Below are positions 1-10,127 of a stretch of DNA of 64,000 nucleotides, piece after piece. The translations under genes were made by a program, and so were the position numbers. Source of the DNA: Alphaproteobacteria bacterium AO1-B (GTDB taxonomy: Bacteria; Pseudomonadota; Alphaproteobacteria; Rhizobiales; Stappiaceae). The stretch is taken from NCBI GenBank assembly GCA_001890945.1, contig MLAX01000002.1, forward strand, positions 620,001 to 684,000. Direction: 5' to 3'. The notes below the pieces were generated by a model. That model made no database searches. It saw only the letters and a program-made list of their open reading frames with translations, and was not told where the DNA came from. Within the stretch, counting starts at the first letter, position 1, and the number at the start of each line of letters is the position of its first letter.

Positions 1-185
1 CCGTCGTCTGCGTGGATCACCGTAAGAATAGTTGAGATTGCGGGATGATTCCCAAGTGCTTTCAATGTATGGGAGAGGATCGGAGCGTCGGCGATTTGCC
101 GGTACTGCTTCGGAGTGGTGCTGCCGTCTTGCGCCATTCGGCTGCCGCGTCCGGCGGCGACAACAAGAGCGGCGGTTTTCGGCAT
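1..185 (-). CDS. ispD: 2-C-methyl-D-erythritol 4-phosphate cytidylyltransferase (IspD or IspDF), 5' part only
   Basis: Partial gene running off the left edge; only the first 61 codons are present. The start is ATG at 185, reading leftwards. The N-terminus ([17 protein letters not shown], then [17 protein letters not shown]) is the nucleotide-binding signature of IspD, which transfers CMP to methylerythritol phosphate in the non-mevalonate isoprenoid pathway. In many Rhizobiales this gene is an ispD-ispF fusion lying divergently to dusB-ntrBC, and the position here fits. The fusion itself cannot be seen because the 3' part is missing. About 117 bp separate it from the divergent dusB. Confidence 0.9.
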   Translation of the reverse strand, partial: MPKTAALVVAAGRGSRMAQDGSTTPKQYRQIADAPILSHTLKALGNHPAISTILTVIHADD

Positions 186-302
186 GGTGATGGATCTCCA
201 AAGGGCAGTTGCCTCGTCACGAGATCGTCTTTAACCAAATCAATGGCCTGACCGCAATTTATCCCTTGTTGCCATCTGTGAAATGTCTAGTATATAGGCA
301 GA

Positions 303-1358
303 ATGAGAAATGCACAGACAATGAGCATTTGTGAAAGCGCGTCGCGACCTGGCATGAAGTCTATCAAGATCGGCCCCCACTCCCTGAAAAATCGCGCAGT
401 CCTGGCGCCGATGTCTGGCGTGAGCGATTTGCCGTTCCGTCGTCTAGCGGCCCGGTTCGGCGCCGGCATGGTGGTCAGCGAAATGGTTGCCAGCGAATCC
501 TTCGTCAAAGGTGATGCGGAAACCCAGATGCGCGCCGAAGCGCAGGATGGGGGTCTGCATGTCGTTCAACTGGCCGGCCGGGAAGCGCGTTGGATGGGCG
601 AAGCAGCCAAAGTTATCGCGGGTCTGGGCGCCGATATCATCGATATAAACATGGGATGTCCCGCGAAAAAGGTGACCTCCGGTTACTCCGGTTCGGCCTT
701 GATGCGCGATCTCGATCATGCCTTGACCTTGATTGAAGCAACAGTTGAAGCCGTTGATGTTCCGGTAACGCTCAAGATGCGGCTTGGTTGGGACGACACC
801 TCAATCAACGCACCTGAGCTTGCGCGCCGGGCGGAAGCTGCCGGTGTGCAACTGATCACGGTGCATGGCCGGACGCGTTGTCAGTTTTATAAGGGCACCG
901 CCGATTGGAACGCGATTGCGGCTGTCAAATCTGAAATATCGGTACCGCTGATCGCCAATGGGGATTGCACGGGTATTGAAAGCGCTGACGCGATGTTGGC
1001 GGCATCTGGTGCCGATGCGGTCATGATCGGGCGCGGGGCATATGGCCGGCCGTGGCTGCCGGGTCTCGTCGGACACTATCTGGAAACGGGCGAAATCCTG
1101 TCAGCACCCCAAGGCAATGCGCTTGGCGAACTGGTGGTTGAGCATTACGAGGCAATTCTGGGCCTTTACGGCGTTTTGCCAGGTGTGCGGATCGCACGAA
1201 AACACCTCGACTGGTACCTCGATACGTCCATTGAACAGGGCGGATTGGATATGCCGGCTGGCCTCAAAAAGACAATGATGACATCGAACCAGCCGGATGA
1301 GGTTGTCCGGATTGCGTCCGATTGGTTTTCTTCCTGCAATACACGGACGGCAGCGTGA
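303..1358 (+). CDS. dusB: tRNA-dihydrouridine synthase B (NifR3 family)
   Basis: FMN-dependent TIM-barrel enzyme that reduces uridines to dihydrouridine in tRNA. Visible motifs are the N-terminal strand [14 protein letters not shown] (about residues 35-48), the catalytic cysteine in NMGCPAKK (C119) and the C-terminal phosphate-binding loop [14 protein letters not shown] (about 240). The length of 351 aa is slightly long for DusB because of about 17 extra N-terminal residues. An ATG at 354 ([13 protein letters not shown]) is a plausible alternative start that would remove them. It is the first gene of the dusB-ntrB-ntrC block; its stop overlaps the likely GTG start of ntrB (GTGA), which suggests translational coupling. 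Confidence 0.93.
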   Translation: MRNAQTMSICESASRPGMKSIKIGPHSLKNRAVLAPMSGVSDLPFRRLAARFGAGMVVSEMVASESFVKGDAETQMRAEAQDGGLHVVQLAGREARWMGEAAKVIAGLGADIIDINMGCPAKKVTSGYSGSALMRDLDHALTLIEATVEAVDVPVTLKMRLGWDDTSINAPELARRAEAAGVQLITVHGRTRCQFYKGTADWNAIAAVKSEISVPLIANGDCTGIESADAMLAASGADAVMIGRGAYGRPWLPGLVGHYLETGEILSAPQGNALGELVVEHYEAILGLYGVLPGVRIARKHLDWYLDTSIEQGGLDMPAGLKKTMMTSNQPDEVVRIASDWFSSCNTRTAA

Positions 1359-2494
1359 CGGATCGAGATACTCCAAAGGGACGCACCGAAGCCCTGGCCA
1401 GCGATGGTCCAACCATCCTCGATGCACTCCCGCATCCGGTCCTGCTTGTTGCCCCGGATGGGGTGATTGAATCGGCCAATATGGCGGCGGAGTTTTTCAT
1501 GCGGTCCAGCATTTCTGTGCTGCGCCGACATCCAATCAATGAATTCATCCCGTTCGGAAGTCCGCTGCTGACTTTGATTGATCAGGTTCGCGAGCGCGGC
1601 GCTGCTGTCAACGAGTACAAGGTCGATATCGGGTCGCCGCGCATTGGCGCACCGAAGATTGTCGACATCAATGCAGCGCCGGTCGCGAACCGGCCCGGTG
1701 CCGTGGTGCTGATGTTTCAAGAGCGCACCATGGCGGAAAAAATCGACCGCCAACTGACATCGCGCGGTGCAGCGCGTACGGTCACAGGCCTGGCCGCCAT
1801 GCTTGCGCATGAGATCAAGAACCCGTTGTCCGGGATTCGCGGTGCCGCCCAGTTGCTCGAACAATCAGCTCCCGATGAAGACCGGGCTTTGACCCGGTTG
1901 ATCACGGATGAAACCGACCGGATCGTGAAACTGGTCGACCGGATGGAAGTGTTTTCCGATGAGCGGCCGATCGAGCGCGACCCCGTCAACATCCACGTGG
2001 TCCTGGATCATGTGAAGCGATTGTCCGACAGCGGCTTTGCCCGGGACAACAGGATCATTGAGAATTATGACCCGTCGTTGCCGCCTGTTTATGCCAACAA
2101 GGATCAGTTGATCCAGGTGTTCCTGAATCTGATCAAGAATGCCAGTGAGGCGATTGGCGACGATCCGGATGGTGAAATCCGGATTTCGACTGCATTCCGG
2201 CCCGGTGTCCGCCTGTCCGTACCCGGCACGGAAGACAAGGTCAGCCTGCCGCTCGAGTTTTGCGTCCAGGACAACGGTCCGGGCGTTCCTGAAGATTTGC
2301 TGCCGCATCTGTTTGAGCCATTTATCACAACAAAAACAAACGGTTCCGGACTGGGTCTCGCGCTCGTTGCCAAGATCATCGGCGACCATGGCGGTGTCAT
2401 CGAGTGTGACAGCCAGCGCGGAAAAACCGTCTTCCGGATTTTGATGCCAGCGTATTCAACCACCGATTCCGGGCCTGGGGCCGGAGCAGTATAA
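1355..2494 (+). CDS. ntrB: nitrogen regulation sensor histidine kinase NtrB (GlnL)
   Basis: Cytoplasmic kinase/phosphatase that, with PII protein, controls NtrC according to nitrogen status. A PAS-like N-terminus ([17 protein letters not shown]) is followed by the H-box [14 protein letters not shown] with the phospho-acceptor His at about residue 152, the N-box [10 protein letters not shown], and G-boxes [10 protein letters not shown] and [12 protein letters not shown]. No membrane segment is present, as expected. The GTG at 1355 is preferred because it overlaps the dusB stop as GTGA. An upstream ATG at 1322 in the same frame would add 11 residues read from inside dusB. ntrC follows 13 bp downstream. 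Confidence 0.93.
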   Translation: MTDRDTPKGRTEALASDGPTILDALPHPVLLVAPDGVIESANMAAEFFMRSSISVLRRHPINEFIPFGSPLLTLIDQVRERGAAVNEYKVDIGSPRIGAPKIVDINAAPVANRPGAVVLMFQERTMAEKIDRQLTSRGAARTVTGLAAMLAHEIKNPLSGIRGAAQLLEQSAPDEDRALTRLITDETDRIVKLVDRMEVFSDERPIERDPVNIHVVLDHVKRLSDSGFARDNRIIENYDPSLPPVYANKDQLIQVFLNLIKNASEAIGDDPDGEIRISTAFRPGVRLSVPGTEDKVSLPLEFCVQDNGPGVPEDLLPHLFEPFITTKTNGSGLGLALVAKIIGDHGGVIECDSQRGKTVFRILMPAYSTTDSGPGAGAV

Positions 2495-2507
2495 GGGCTG
2501 ACTGACC

Positions 2508-3947
2508 ATGCCGACTGGCACGATTTTGGTTGCCGATGATGATGCCGCCATCCGCACCGTGCTTAACCAGGCCCTGTCGCGGGCTGGATATACGGTGCGT
2601 TTGACATCGAATGCGTCCACGCTCTGGCGCTGGGTTTCAGCCGGCGACGGAGATCTGGTGATCACCGATGTGGTGATGCCGGATGAGAACATCTTTGATG
2701 TCCTGCCGCGCATCAAGAAGATGCGCCCGGAACTGCCTGTTTTGGTTATGAGCGCGCAAAACACGTTCATGACCGCAATCAAGGCATCGGAAAAGGGCGC
2801 CTATGAATATCTGCCCAAACCGTTTGACCTGAAAGAACTGACCGGCATCGTCCAGCGTGCGCTGGAAGAGCCAAAGAAACGTCCTGTGGCCGACCTTGAG
2901 GAAAGCGGTGAGGGAATGCCGCTTGTCGGCCGTTCGCCGGCAATGCAGGAGATTTACCGCGTTCTGGCTCGTCTGATGCAGACTGATTTGACAGTCATGA
3001 TCAATGGCGAATCTGGAACGGGCAAGGAGCTGGTGGCGCGGGCCCTTCATGATTACGGAAAACGGCGCAACGGCCCCTTTGTCGCGATCAACATGGCGGC
3101 CATCCCACGAGACCTGATCGAGGCCGAGCTGTTCGGGCATGAAAAAGGCGCGTTCACGGGCGCACAAAACAGAAGCTCCGGCCGGTTCGAGCAGGCAGAT
3201 GGCGGAACGCTTTTTCTGGATGAGATCGGTGATATGCCCATGGAGGCGCAGACCCGGCTTCTCCGTGTTCTGCAGCAAGGCGAATACACCACTGTCGGTG
3301 GCCGGACGCCGATCAAAACCGATGTCCGTATCGTTGCGGCCACCAACAAGGATTTACGGCATCTCATCAATCAGGGACTATTCCGCGAAGATCTTTATTT
3401 CCGGCTGAACGTTGTTCCCATCCGCCTCCCACCGCTGCGCGAGCGGGTTGAGGACATTCCGGACCTTGTGCGGCACTTCTTTTCCATGGCGGAAAAAGAA
3501 GGTCTTCCGGCCAAGCAGGTCGATCAGAGCGCGATGAACCTGATGCGCCGGTACCGTTGGCCGGGCAACGTGCGGGAACTGGAAAACCTCGTTCGCAGGT
3601 TAGCGGCGCTCTATCCGCAGGATGTCATCGGCGAGGCAATGCTCGATCATGAACTGAGCCAACCGTCCACGAATCCGCTTGAAGATGAAGTTTCCGAAAC
3701 CGTTGATCTTGGCGGTTCCGTTGAAAAGTACTTGTCCGGATATTTCGAAACGTTCGGCGACGCGCTGCCACCCCCAGGTCTCTATCACCGCATTTTGCGG
3801 GAGGTGGAGTACCCTTTGATCAGCGCGGCGCTTGCGGCAACGCGAGGAAACCAGATCAAAGCGGCAGAGCTTTTGGGCGTGAACCGTAACACTTTGCGCA
3901 AGAAAATTCGGGATTTGGACATTCAGGTTATGCGCTCCACACGGTGA
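2508..3947 (+). CDS. ntrC: nitrogen regulation response regulator NtrC (GlnG), sigma-54 activator
   Basis: Partner of NtrB. The N-terminal receiver has phospho-acceptor D54 ([11 protein letters not shown]) and the conserved Lys in PKPFDL. The central AAA+ domain has Walker A GESGTGKE (about 167-174), an intact sigma-54 contact loop GAFTGA (214-219) and [10 protein letters not shown]. The C-terminal Fis-type helix-turn-helix ([16 protein letters not shown]) binds DNA. All elements of an active sigma-54-dependent activator are present, in contrast with the neighbouring NtrX. The length of 479 aa is normal. A gap of about 150 bp follows before ntrY. Confidence 0.95.
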   Translation: MPTGTILVADDDAAIRTVLNQALSRAGYTVRLTSNASTLWRWVSAGDGDLVITDVVMPDENIFDVLPRIKKMRPELPVLVMSAQNTFMTAIKASEKGAYEYLPKPFDLKELTGIVQRALEEPKKRPVADLEESGEGMPLVGRSPAMQEIYRVLARLMQTDLTVMINGESGTGKELVARALHDYGKRRNGPFVAINMAAIPRDLIEAELFGHEKGAFTGAQNRSSGRFEQADGGTLFLDEIGDMPMEAQTRLLRVLQQGEYTTVGGRTPIKTDVRIVAATNKDLRHLINQGLFREDLYFRLNVVPIRLPPLRERVEDIPDLVRHFFSMAEKEGLPAKQVDQSAMNLMRRYRWPGNVRELENLVRRLAALYPQDVIGEAMLDHELSQPSTNPLEDEVSETVDLGGSVEKYLSGYFETFGDALPPPGLYHRILREVEYPLISAALAATRGNQIKAAELLGVNRNTLRKKIRDLDIQVMRSTR

Positions 3948-4100
3948 CGCTGGAACAAAATTCAGCGCCACTTTTCACTTGAATTTGTCAGTGGACGATT
4001 TTGCCTTGTCGCAATTTCGCAACATTGTGTGGTAAGTCTGCCGCATTCGCAGATCGTGTTATTCTGCGCCGAATTTTTGCAGGCAAATACCAGGGGCCGA

Positions 4101-6368
4101 ATGATACTGGAATCCGCGCAACATCCCGTAGCGCAATCCGGCAGCGCCAGTAAGTTCTGGCGGCGCGCCGGTCTTGCAGTCATGATCCTGGCGCTCATTT
4201 CCATCGGGGTCACATTTTTCATCCTGATGGGTCTGACGTCTCTCGACCCGACGCGCGACGTCATCGTTACGGCCATGGCGATCAACGGCCTTTGGGCCGT
4301 GATCCTGTTGGCGCTCATCGGCTATGAAATCATCAAACTGCTTCAGGCCCGCCGCCGTGGCCGGGCGGCCGCCCGTCTTCATGTACGGGTGGTGGCGCTG
4401 TTCAGTGTCGTTGCAGCGGTTCCAGCGATCCTGATGGCTATCCTGGCAGCTGTGACGCTTGATCGGGGGCTCGACCGTTGGTTTGAGGATCGAACACGCA
4501 CCATCATCGACAACGCGTTGACGGTGGCGCAGGCCTATTTGCAGGAGCACGCAAGGGTTCTGCGGGGCGATCTCATTGCAATGCGGACCGATCTGGACCG
4601 GGCTAAGCCGGTTTATGATTTCGAACCGACCCGGTTTGATCAGTTTTTCCGCACACAGGTCTCCTTGCGCGGCATTCTGGCGGCCTACATCATCAACCGC
4701 GAAGGCGACGTGGTGACTAGGGTTGTTCTGGATCCCAACGCCGATATCCCACTGCCGCCGGCAGATAGCATTTTCAAGGCGCAATCCGGTGACCCAATTC
4801 TAATCGCGCCGGGGATTTCGAACCTTGTCGGCGGCGTGATGAACCTCTCCGCCTACGATGGCTTTGTTCTCTATGCGGTACGCCGCCTGGATCCGCGTGT
4901 CGTGGAGTACATGGGCCTTGCCGAAAGCGGCGCGCTTCAATACCAGCAAATGGAAAACAGCCGGTTCGGCGTTCAGGTCGCCTTTGCGCTGGTCTATCTT
5001 GGCGTCGCTCTGGTCCTCTTGCTTTCCGCGATCTGGATCGGCTTCGGATTTGCAAATCAGCTGGTTTCGCCAATCCGGAGCCTCATCTCTGCAGCAGACG
5101 AAGTGGCGAGCGGGAACCTGTCCGTCACCGTGCCAACGGAAAAAGCCGGCGGCGACCTTGCCAATCTTGGGCAAAGCTTCAACAAAATGACCGGTCAGCT
5201 GGTCGGTCAAAGAGATGCGCTTCTTGCGGCAAACGAGCAGATAGATCGGAGGCGGCGTTTCAACGAAGCTGTTCTGTCCGGGGTCTCGACTGGCGTTATC
5301 GGGGTGGACGATGAGGGATCGATCATCCTGGTCAACCGGTCCGCAGAAGAGCTCCTGCAAGTTGAAGAAATCCGTATCCTGAACAAGCCGCTGCCGGACG
5401 TCTTGCCGGAGTTGACGGACTACCTTTCCGATGTTTTGGCCTTGCAAGGCGACAAGATGCCGGAAACTCAGATCGAAATCACGCGCGGGGGACGGCTGCG
5501 GACGATCAATGTGCGCACGACGAGCGAGCAATCCACCCGCCGGGAACACGGGTTTGTTGTGACGCTGGACGACATTACCGACCTTGTGTCAGCGCAGCGG
5601 AATTCGGCCTGGGCGGATGTTGCCCGCCGGATTGCGCATGAGATCAAGAACCCTTTGACACCGATTCAGTTGTCTGCCGAGCGGATCCGGCGGCGTTATG
5701 GCAAACGGATCGAAGAGGACCGCGAAGTCTTTGACCAATGCATTGATACAATCGTGCGCCAGGTCGGCGACATCGGGCAGATGGTCGATGAATTCTCCTC
5801 CTTTGCGCGTATGCGCAAACCGAAGAAAACCATGAGCGATTTGCGGGAATCCGTTCGAAATGCTGCTTTCATGCAATCCGTGGCGAACCCGGACATATCG
5901 GTAACAGCCGACTTGCCTGAGAGCCCTGTTTTGGCGACGTATGACGAGCGGCTGGTCGGTCAGGCGTTCACAAATGTAATCAAGAACGCCACAGAAGCGG
6001 TCGCTGCCCGGACGGGTGACGATTTGCCCAAGGGATCGGTGTCCGTTCACGTCAAATGTGATCCGGAAGACGATCCGGAGCGGGTAATTGTTGATGTAGT
6101 CGACAACGGCATCGGCCTGCCGGAAGAAAATAGATCGCGGCTCTTGGAGCCATATATGACGACACGTGAGAAGGGGACAGGACTGGGACTTGCCATCGTG
6201 CGCAAGATTCTTGAAGACCATGGAGGGGGCATTGAATTGCTGGATGCGCCGAAGGCCAATCCAGGCGACACCGGAACGCTTGTCCGGCTGACGCTCTCCA
6301 TGAAGCCGTCTGAAGCCCTTGAAACAGACCAAACCGAAGAAGAAGCAGTGACTGCCCATGGCGCATGA
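4101..6368 (+). CDS. ntrY: nitrogen/redox sensor histidine kinase NtrY
   Basis: Membrane sensor kinase of the NtrYX system, linked in other alphaproteobacteria to nitrogen and oxygen/redox responses. It is 755 aa from the ATG at 4101, chosen because CAGGGG lies just upstream; the open frame extends back to a GTG at 4029 without a good ribosome site. N-terminal membrane helices (about 22-45, 58-78, 95-120) are followed by an extracytoplasmic stretch, another helix (about 300), HAMP (SPIRSLISAADEVASGNLSV), PAS, the H-box [28 protein letters not shown] and GTGLGLAIVRKI. It overlaps ntrX by 11 bp. Confidence 0.94.
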   Translation: MILESAQHPVAQSGSASKFWRRAGLAVMILALISIGVTFFILMGLTSLDPTRDVIVTAMAINGLWAVILLALIGYEIIKLLQARRRGRAAARLHVRVVALFSVVAAVPAILMAILAAVTLDRGLDRWFEDRTRTIIDNALTVAQAYLQEHARVLRGDLIAMRTDLDRAKPVYDFEPTRFDQFFRTQVSLRGILAAYIINREGDVVTRVVLDPNADIPLPPADSIFKAQSGDPILIAPGISNLVGGVMNLSAYDGFVLYAVRRLDPRVVEYMGLAESGALQYQQMENSRFGVQVAFALVYLGVALVLLLSAIWIGFGFANQLVSPIRSLISAADEVASGNLSVTVPTEKAGGDLANLGQSFNKMTGQLVGQRDALLAANEQIDRRRRFNEAVLSGVSTGVIGVDDEGSIILVNRSAEELLQVEEIRILNKPLPDVLPELTDYLSDVLALQGDKMPETQIEITRGGRLRTINVRTTSEQSTRREHGFVVTLDDITDLVSAQRNSAWADVARRIAHEIKNPLTPIQLSAERIRRRYGKRIEEDREVFDQCIDTIVRQVGDIGQMVDEFSSFARMRKPKKTMSDLRESVRNAAFMQSVANPDISVTADLPESPVLATYDERLVGQAFTNVIKNATEAVAARTGDDLPKGSVSVHVKCDPEDDPERVIVDVVDNGIGLPEENRSRLLEPYMTTREKGTGLGLAIVRKILEDHGGGIELLDAPKANPGDTGTLVRLTLSMKPSEALETDQTEEEAVTAHGA

Positions 6369-7725
6369 CATTCTGGTTGTAGACGACGAAACCGATATCC
6401 GTGAGATGATCGCCGGCATTCTGGACGATGACGGATACGGCACCCGCACGGCGCATGACTCAGACAGCGCGATTGCCGCCGTGAAAGAGCGCAAGCCGTC
6501 GCTTGTCATTCTGGATATCTGGTTGATGGGAAGCCGGCTGGACGGTTTGGCGCTTTTGGATCAATTCAAGGAAACCGATCCGGACATGCCCGTTGTGATC
6601 ATTTCCGGCCACGGCAACATCGAAACGGCAGTCTCCGCCATCAAGCGTGGGGCCTATGACTACATTGAAAAACCCTTCAAGGCTGATCGGCTGGTCCATA
6701 TTGTCGAAAGGGCCTTGGAAGCGTCCAGTCTTCGCCGCGAAGTACGCGACTTGCGCCAAAGAAGCGGGGAGACCAGCGACATTGTTGGCGATTCTTCAGC
6801 TGCCAACGGTCTCCGGCAAACCATCGAAAAAATTGCAGGAACGAACAGCCGAATTCTGATTTCCGGGCCATCGGGGTCCGGCAAAGAACGTGCAGCGCGG
6901 ATGATCCATGATCTTTCACCGCGTGCGAAAAGTCCGTTTGTTGTCTTGAACGCGGCCACCATCACACCGTCCCGAATGGAAGAGGAGCTTTTCGGGATCG
7001 AGGATGAGAGCGGGAACCTGCGTAAAATTGGTGCTTTGGAAGAGGCACACGGCGGTACGCTGTATCTCGACGAAGTTGCCGACATGCCGGCGGAAACACA
7101 GGGCAAGATTCTTAGGGTATTGGTGGAGCAGAGTTTTTCTCGTGTTGGCGGGACCGGTAAGGTCCAGGTCGATATCCGGATCCTGTCATCGACCTCAAAG
7201 AATCTGGAAGAACACATTGCTACGGGCCTGTTTCGGCAAGATCTCTATCACCGCCTGAGCGTGGTACCTCTCCGCGTACCGGGGCTTGCTGAGCGCCGGG
7301 AAGACATTCCGGTGCTTGTCCGCCATTTCATGGAGCAAATTTCGGCCGCATCGGGTATTCCGCTGCGCCCAATTGGCGACGATGCCATGGCAGTCCTTCA
7401 AACACACGATTGGCCCGGAAACGTCCGCCAGCTGCGGAACAATGTCGAACGTCTGCTGATCCTGAGCCGGGGTGAACCGGACAGCACCATTACCGCGGAC
7501 CTTCTGCCCGCTGAAATAGGCGAAACCCTTCCCAGCCTGCCGTCTTCCGGTACTGGGGAACACTTGATGTCAGTTCCCCTGCGCGAGGCGCGGGAAATTT
7601 TTGAACGGGAGTATCTTCAGGCGCAAATCAAGAGATTTGACGGCAACATCTCGCGCACAGCGGAATTTGTCGGTATGGAACGGTCAGCGCTGCACCGCAA
7701 GCTGAAGACCTTGGGAATGACCTGA
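6358..7725 (+). CDS. ntrX: nitrogen assimilation response regulator NtrX
   Basis: Response regulator paired with NtrY. The receiver has D53 (LVILDIWLMGSRLDG) and KPF. The AAA+ domain has Walker A GPSGSGKE (170-177) and LYLDEVADMP. Where sigma-54 activators carry GAFTGA, this protein reads ELFGIEDESGNLRKIGALEEA, so the sigma-54 contact loop is absent. To my knowledge this loss is a feature of NtrX in several alphaproteobacteria and argues for control through another sigma factor. The C-terminus has a Fis-type helix-turn-helix (RTAEFVGMERSALHRKL). The start overlaps the end of ntrY, implying coupled translation. Confidence 0.94.
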   Translation: MAHDILVVDDETDIREMIAGILDDDGYGTRTAHDSDSAIAAVKERKPSLVILDIWLMGSRLDGLALLDQFKETDPDMPVVIISGHGNIETAVSAIKRGAYDYIEKPFKADRLVHIVERALEASSLRREVRDLRQRSGETSDIVGDSSAANGLRQTIEKIAGTNSRILISGPSGSGKERAARMIHDLSPRAKSPFVVLNAATITPSRMEEELFGIEDESGNLRKIGALEEAHGGTLYLDEVADMPAETQGKILRVLVEQSFSRVGGTGKVQVDIRILSSTSKNLEEHIATGLFRQDLYHRLSVVPLRVPGLAERREDIPVLVRHFMEQISAASGIPLRPIGDDAMAVLQTHDWPGNVRQLRNNVERLLILSRGEPDSTITADLLPAEIGETLPSLPSSGTGEHLMSVPLREAREIFEREYLQAQIKRFDGNISRTAEFVGMERSALHRKLKTLGMT

Positions 7726-7777
7726 CGCGCCAGCGTGCCTGTGAGAGCCAAATAGGAAGAGCCGGGAAGGGGTTTTC

Positions 7778-9154
7778 ATGAAAATCGTGATTTGCGGCGC
7801 CGGACAGGTCGGCTACGGGATCGCCGAACGGCTTGCTGCGGAACAAAACGATGTTTCCGTTATTGATTCCTCGCCCAAACTGATCGATGCGATCGGCGAT
7901 CAACTGGACGTTCGCGGTTTTGTTGGACACGGCGCCCATCCGGATGTTCTGGCCCAGGCCGGGGCGGAAGAGGCCGATATGATCGTTGCAGTCACCTTGT
8001 ATGACGAGGTGAACATGGTCGCGTGTCAGGTGGCCCATTCCCTCTTCAATGTGCCGACAAAGGTCGCGCGTATCCGCGCACAATCCTATCTTCAGGGCCG
8101 TTGGCGGAACCTGTTTTCCCGCGAGAACATGCCGATTGACGTGATCATTTCACCTGAAATCGAAGTCGGTGAAATGGTGCTTCGACGTTTGGCTCTTCCA
8201 GGGGCTGTAGAAACCGTCCGTTTTGCCGACGACAATGTCGTTGTGGTCGGTATCATGTGTGAAGACGACTGCCCGGTCGTCGATACGCCGCTTCATCAGC
8301 TGACCGAACTGTTCCCGGATCTCGGGGCCGTTGTTGTTGGGCTGTACCGGAACAACAAACTGTTCGTGCCGAAAAGCAGCGATTCCATCTACACAGGCGA
8401 TCTTGCTTATGTCGTTGCTAAACGGGATCAGGTACGCCGCACACTCAGCATCTTCGGGCATGAAGAGCCGGAAGCCGGCAAGGTTGTGATCGCAGGCGGC
8501 GGCAATATCGGTCTTTATGTTGCGAAGGCCTTGGAACAGCGTCAGGCCGGAACAAAGATCAAGCTGATCGAAGCATCCCGTGAACGTGCCATTTCAGTTG
8601 CGGACGATCTCAAACGGTCGGTTATTTTGCATGGCAGCGCGTTGGATTTGACAATTTTGAACGAAGCCGATGCCGGTGATGCGGACACGATGGTTGCTCT
8701 CACGAATGAAGATGAGGTCAATATTCTGTCGTCCGTTATGGCCAAAAAACTTGGCTGTAAACGGTCCTTGTCGCTCTTGAATAACCCGAGTTATCCGGCG
8801 TTCACCAATGCACTTGGCATTGATGCCTTCATCAATCCACGCGCGGTAACGATTTCCAAGATTCTCCAGCATGTACGCCGTGGCCGCATCCGGGGTGTCC
8901 ACACATTGCAAAACGGCGCTGCCGAAATTGTTGAGGCAGAAGCGCTCGACACGTCGCCATTGGTCGGGCGGCCGTTGCGCATGATCGATTTGCCGTCCGG
9001 GATCCGGATCGGAGCGGTGTTCCGGGATGGCGAGGTTCTGACACCGAATGGAGATCTGCAGATCCAGGCGAAAGACAGGATCGTAATTTTTGCAGTTGCC
9101 AGCAGGGTCCGGCAGGTCGAGCAGATGTTCCGCGTCAGTCTTGATTTCTTTTAA
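7778..9154 (+). CDS. trkA: Trk system potassium transporter peripheral subunit TrkA
   Basis: Cytoplasmic nucleotide-binding regulatory subunit of the Trk potassium uptake system. Two tandem RCK units are visible: the first Rossmann motif ICGAGQVGYGIAERL at residue 4 and the second VIAGGGNIGLYVAKAL at about 232, each followed by a TrkA-C domain. The length of 458 aa is typical. It lies 52 bp after ntrX, and the trkA position next to ntrYX is conserved in Rhizobiales. The membrane subunit TrkH is not in this window. Confidence 0.95.
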   Translation: MKIVICGAGQVGYGIAERLAAEQNDVSVIDSSPKLIDAIGDQLDVRGFVGHGAHPDVLAQAGAEEADMIVAVTLYDEVNMVACQVAHSLFNVPTKVARIRAQSYLQGRWRNLFSRENMPIDVIISPEIEVGEMVLRRLALPGAVETVRFADDNVVVVGIMCEDDCPVVDTPLHQLTELFPDLGAVVVGLYRNNKLFVPKSSDSIYTGDLAYVVAKRDQVRRTLSIFGHEEPEAGKVVIAGGGNIGLYVAKALEQRQAGTKIKLIEASRERAISVADDLKRSVILHGSALDLTILNEADAGDADTMVALTNEDEVNILSSVMAKKLGCKRSLSLLNNPSYPAFTNALGIDAFINPRAVTISKILQHVRRGRIRGVHTLQNGAAEIVEAEALDTSPLVGRPLRMIDLPSGIRIGAVFRDGEVLTPNGDLQIQAKDRIVIFAVASRVRQVEQMFRVSLDFF

Positions 9155-9187
9155 GTCAGTATGACGTTTTTCTGATCTTGCATTTGT

Positions 9188-9203
9188 CTGACCAAACGGT
9201 CAA
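9188..9203. promoter_or_regulatory. RutR-like operator upstream of the D-amino-acid transaminase gene
   Basis: The 16-mer CTGACCAAACGGTCAA fits the E. coli RutR consensus TTGACCA-NN-TGGTCAA with two mismatches (first base, and C for T at the start of the right arm). It lies 54 bp upstream of the transaminase start. Adjacent dyads ACCAATTGGT (9216-9225) and GGTTC/GAACC (9223-9237) make the same leader rich in symmetry. Binding by the RutR encoded at 25294 is inference; another TetR-family protein could use a similar site. Confidence 0.45.
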
Positions 9204-9257
9204 AACAGTAGCAATACCAATTGGTTCGAAAAGAACCTGCCGGGATCAGGAGAATTC

Positions 9258-10121
9258 ATGAGCCGTATTGCCTATGTGAATGGTCAATATGTCCAGCATT
9301 CGGAAGCTGCAGTCCATATTGAGGATCGCGGTTACCAGTTTGCGGATGGCGTCTATGAGGTTTGCGAGGTTTGGAACAACCAGATCGTAGACATGCCGCG
9401 CCATCTGGACCGTCTCGGCCGGTCCTTGAGCGAGTTGTCCATTGATTGGCCTATGAGCCGGCCGGCAGTCGAATTTGTCCTGCGCCAGGTGGTGCGCCGG
9501 AACAAGGTGCGCAACGGGCTTGTGTACATCCAGGTAACACGCGGCGTTTCAAAACGTGACCATTTTTTCCCGCCGGCAAATGTCGCGCCTTCAATTGTTG
9601 TGACGGCGCGCTCTTCCAACCCGGCTGCGGTAAACGCGCAAGCCGAGGCCGGGATTGCAGTATTCAGTTACCCAGAAAACCGTTGGCCGCGGGTGGATAT
9701 CAAAACCGTTGCCCTGCTGCCGAATGTTCTCGCCAAACAGAACGCCAAGGAAAAGGGTGGCAAAGAGGCCTGGTATGTGGACGCGGACGGCAATGTGACC
9801 GAAGGCGGCTCAACCAATGCCTGGATTGTCACAAAAGATGGCAAGCTGATCACGCGGCCGGCGGAGAGCGGTATCTTGCGTGGGATCACACGCACAGCGA
9901 TTTTGGACCTCGTTGAGCGCGAAGGGTTGTCTTTCGAAGAACGGCCTTTCAGCCTCGAAGAGGCCTATGATGCCAAGGAAGCGTTTGTTACCGCTGCGAC
10001 AAATATCGCAATGCCTGTTGTACGAATTGATGACAAGGTAATCGGGAATGGGCATCCCGGATCGGTTGCAACCCGATTGCGCGAACTGTTCCATACTGCT
10101 ACTGATTTGAAGGTGGTGTGA
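9258..10121 (+). CDS. dat: D-amino-acid transaminase (fold-type IV PLP enzyme)
   Basis: Class IV aminotransferase of 287 aa. The PLP lysine is expected at K149 within DIKTVALLPNVLAK, and the cofactor phosphate region TEGGSTNAW and SGILRGITRTAIL are present. The motifs fit D-alanine aminotransferase rather than branched-chain transaminase or aminodeoxychorismate lyase, though these families overlap. It would interconvert D-alanine and D-glutamate with their 2-oxo acids, supplying peptidoglycan precursors or degrading D-amino acids. It sits between trkA and hfq. A good ribosome site (CAGGAG) precedes the ATG. A RutR-like operator lies in its leader. Confidence 0.87.
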   Translation: MSRIAYVNGQYVQHSEAAVHIEDRGYQFADGVYEVCEVWNNQIVDMPRHLDRLGRSLSELSIDWPMSRPAVEFVLRQVVRRNKVRNGLVYIQVTRGVSKRDHFFPPANVAPSIVVTARSSNPAAVNAQAEAGIAVFSYPENRWPRVDIKTVALLPNVLAKQNAKEKGGKEAWYVDADGNVTEGGSTNAWIVTKDGKLITRPAESGILRGITRTAILDLVEREGLSFEERPFSLEEAYDAKEAFVTAATNIAMPVVRIDDKVIGNGHPGSVATRLRELFHTATDLKVV

Positions 10122-10127
10122 ATCGTA

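Noticed and set aside
1322..1354. Longer N-terminus for NtrB starting at ATG 1322
   Set aside because: The extra 11 residues are the dusB 3' end read in another frame; GTG 1355 overlapping the dusB stop is the more natural start.
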